Translations under genes and position numbers: made by a program
Notes under the pieces: model-generated
Seen by the model: only the letters and a program-made list of their open reading frames with translations
Database searches by the model: none
Told to the model about the DNA's origin: nothing
In this document: positions 6,386-7,599 of the stretch, piece after piece
How the letters are laid out: each line of letters starts with the position of its first letter
Numbering within the stretch: position 1 is the first letter of the stretch
Assembly: GCA_017472105.1 (NCBI GenBank)
Contig: JAFUQY010000024.1
Coordinates: 1-7,599 of the forward strand
Source: Clostridia bacterium
GTDB lineage: Bacteria; Bacillota_A; Clostridia; Oscillospirales; CAG-272
Direction: 5' to 3'
DNA: 7,599 nucleotides

Positions 6386-6401
6386 TTCACGAGAATTCGC
6401 C

Positions 6402-6430
6402 TTGTTTCCTTCATATTTCTGTGGTATAAT
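6402..6430 (+). promoter_or_regulatory. Promoter of the VanY-like carboxypeptidase gene
   Basis: TTGTTT (6402-6407) and a perfect TATAAT (6425-6430) have a 17-base spacer, and TGG before the -10 adds an extended -10 element. The start is predicted near 6437, about 46 nt before the chosen ATG. Because the promoter lies inside the upstream part of the open frame that begins at 6375, it argues for the start at 6483. Confidence 0.75.
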
Positions 6431-6482
6431 GAGACAGGAAATAACGAAAAATCCATCAAATTCACATACAGGAGAACCAGAA

Positions 6483-7373
6483 ATGAAGCATAACAGTATC
6501 CTGATCGGCTTCTTTGCCGTTGTACTGCTCAGCCTTGCCGTGACCTGTGCATTCCTCGGAACGGCGCTGTACCGTGCGAAAAATCCTGCGGAACCGGAAA
6601 GCACGGAAGAGATGCCCGCAGATACCGGCGACGAGAGCACCGATCCGGCTGAAACCGATGAACCCGAACCTGCTGAGACGGAACCCGCAGAAACGGAATC
6701 TGCCGAAACCGACGAGACCGAGCCCGCTGAGACCAAGCCTGCCGAAACCGGTCCCACGTTTTCCGAAACCCTGCCGACCGAACCGGAGAGAGTACCGGAG
6801 AACAACGGGGACACGTGGAACCTGCTCCTTGTGAATCTCTGGAACAAAGTGGACGAGGACTTCACGGTGTCGCTGTCGTACTTCCCGAGCGGTCACGCCG
6901 TGGATTCCCGCGCGTTCTCCGATCTCGAGGACATGCTCGCCGACGCGAAGGCGGAAGGTCTGTCCCCGATCATCTGCTCATCCTACCGCAGTGTGGAAAA
7001 GCAGCAGTCCCTGTACGACAATCAGGTGAACAAATACCTCGCGAAGGGATACACGCAGGATCAGGCGGAAAAGGAGGCGGCGAAGTGGGTCGCAATCCCG
7101 GGCACGAGTGAGCATCAGACCGGTCTTGCCGTGGACATCGTCGCGCTGGATTATCAGCTTCTGGACGAGAATCAGGAAAACACAGCTGAGCAGCAGTGGC
7201 TGATGGAAAACTCGTACCTCTACGGCTGGATTCTCCGTTACCCGACGGAAAAGAGCGATCTGACCGGCATTTCCTACGAGCCGTGGCACTACCGCTACGT
7301 CGGCAAGGATGCGGCAAAGGAAATCTACGACGCGGGCGTCTGTCTGGAAGAGTATCTGATGCCGGCAAATTAA
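6483..7373 (+). CDS. Membrane-anchored D-alanyl-D-alanine carboxypeptidase, VanY/M15 family
   Basis: This enzyme trims the terminal D-Ala from peptidoglycan stem peptides outside the membrane. The 296-residue product has one N-terminal membrane helix (about 6-29) and no clear lipobox. A proline/alanine/glutamate/threonine-rich spacer (33 to about 105, repeats of PAET) follows, then an M15B domain. The zinc site is complete: SEHQTGLAVD supplies H211 and D218, and EPWHY supplies catalytic E266 and zinc ligand H269. SSYRS (166-170) holds the substrate-binding R169. The ATG at 6483 is chosen because AGGAGAA at 6470-6476 precedes it, it starts with a charged residue before the membrane helix, and the promoter at 6402-6430 lies inside the longer open frame. 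There is no vancomycin-resistance gene nearby, so a housekeeping cell-wall role is more likely than resistance. It has its own promoter, and the hairpin at 7414-7465 may end it. Confidence 0.93.
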   Translation: MKHNSILIGFFAVVLLSLAVTCAFLGTALYRAKNPAEPESTEEMPADTGDESTDPAETDEPEPAETEPAETESAETDETEPAETKPAETGPTFSETLPTEPERVPENNGDTWNLLLVNLWNKVDEDFTVSLSYFPSGHAVDSRAFSDLEDMLADAKAEGLSPIICSSYRSVEKQQSLYDNQVNKYLAKGYTQDQAEKEAAKWVAIPGTSEHQTGLAVDIVALDYQLLDENQENTAEQQWLMENSYLYGWILRYPTEKSDLTGISYEPWHYRYVGKDAAKEIYDAGVCLEEYLMPAN

Positions 7374-7406
7374 CTCACGGTTGATTTTTTGGCGAAAACC
7401 AATCCA

Positions 7407-7435
7407 TGGAAACAAATCAGGCTTTGCGGTACAAT
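7407..7435 (+). promoter_or_regulatory. Possible promoter of the Xre-type regulator gene
   Basis: TGGAAA (7407-7412, four of six matches) and TACAAT (7430-7435) have a 17-base spacer. The start would be near 7442, about 42 nt before the ATG at 7484. The -10 box lies inside the loop of the inverted repeat at 7414-7463. It is weaker than the other promoters in the window. Confidence 0.42.
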
Positions 7436-7465
7436 GATCTCACAGGTTCCGTAAGCCTGATTTTT
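7414..7465 (+). terminator. Long-loop inverted repeat with T-tract: terminator or operator
   Basis: AAATCAGGCTT (7414-7424) and AAGCCTGATTT (7453-7463) are perfect 11-base inverted copies, and the T-run continues to 7465. With 28 bases between the arms it is a poorly shaped but plausible terminator for the carboxypeptidase gene that ends at 7373. Three extra pairs (CGG 7427-7429 with CCG 7449-7451) could shorten the loop. The arms also flank the -10 box of the candidate promoter, so they could be two binding sites for the Xre-type regulator encoded next. Confidence 0.5.
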
Positions 7466-7483
7466 GTATAAGGAGTGATTTTT

Positions 7484-7599
7484 ATGACGACAATCGGTCA
7501 GAATATCAGAAAACTGAGGAAGGACCGCGGCTGGACACAGGAGGACATTGCGGAAAAGCTCGGCATCAGTGCACAGGCGGTGTCAAAATGGGAAAGTGA
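7484..7599 (+). CDS. Xre-family helix-turn-helix regulator, N-terminal part only
   Basis: The window ends after 38 codons. The visible residues form a typical Cro/C1-type helix-turn-helix: GQNIRKLRKDRGWTQEDIAE, then KLGISAQAVSKWES. The WTQEDIAEKLGIS and AVSKWE segments are the scaffold and recognition helices that bind operator DNA. AAGGAG at 7470-7475, eight bases before the ATG, fixes the start. The rest of the protein, its length and any sensor or second domain are off the right edge. Such regulators often control their own promoter, and the inverted repeat at 7414-7463 is a candidate site. Confidence 0.9.
   Translation, partial: MTTIGQNIRKLRKDRGWTQEDIAEKLGISAQAVSKWES

Noticed and set aside
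6375..6482. Upstream ATG for the carboxypeptidase at 6375
   Set aside because: It would place the TATAAT promoter inside the coding region and put 36 polar residues before the membrane helix. The ATG at 6483 has a good AGGAGAA site.
6314..6865. Minus-strand frame with SVSAGSVSAGS repeats
   Set aside because: It is the reverse complement of the PAET linker region of the carboxypeptidase; the repeats are inherited from the real gene and no start signal is present.
6483..7373. Vancomycin resistance gene (vanY of a van cluster)
   Set aside because: The domain family matches, but no vanH, vanA/B, vanX, vanR or vanS gene is in the window, and such carboxypeptidases are common cell-wall housekeeping enzymes.

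Overview
The window looks like chromosomal DNA from a GC-rich member of the Bacillota, probably an uncultured Clostridia-type gut or anaerobic bacterium. The evidence is strong AGGAGG-like ribosome binding sites, several near-consensus sigma-A promoters with 17-bp spacers, short intrinsic terminators, and what looks like a Firmicutes-type L10 (rplJ) leader RNA. The order or genus cannot be fixed from this sequence. It holds six genes plus regulatory DNA. I see no tRNA, rRNA gene, CRISPR array, insertion sequence or phage module.

Left part (1-2143, minus strand). The replication-associated recombination ATPase RarA (902-2143) is followed after 12 bases by a small membrane protein with a C-terminal zinc ribbon (257-889), in an operon-like pair. 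Downstream on the same strand are a weak terminator-like hairpin, an A-tract-rich probably curved stretch, and a perfect TTGACA-17-TATAAT promoter at 72-100. That promoter fires out of the left edge into sequence resembling the autoregulatory leader of the ribosomal protein L10 operon, so rplJ-rplL probably lie just outside.

Middle (2144-2634). A 107-codon gene of unknown function (2192-2515, plus strand) starts 48 bases from the rarA start. A strong minus-strand promoter (2517-2545) lies just beyond its 3' end and faces rarA, so the rarA message may begin with a leader of about 367 nt antisense to the small gene. A plus-strand promoter for the next gene sits back-to-back with it.

Right part (2635-7599, plus strand). 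Three genes each have their own promoter: a cytoplasmic family 92 glycoside hydrolase (predicted alpha-mannosidase), an orphan sugar-type extracellular solute-binding lipoprotein with an EF-hand-like calcium loop, and a membrane-anchored D,D-carboxypeptidase of the VanY/M15 family. The first two are each followed by a good hairpin terminator. The window ends inside an Xre-family regulator. The mannosidase and binding protein could serve glycan uptake and breakdown together, but each has its own promoter and terminator and no permease is present, so this is inference.

Overall this is an ordinary core/accessory mix. No clearly new multi-gene system is visible. The items most worth checking are the antisense layout around the small unknown gene, the rarA-zinc-ribbon pairing, and the inverted repeats around the binding-protein and Xre promoters.
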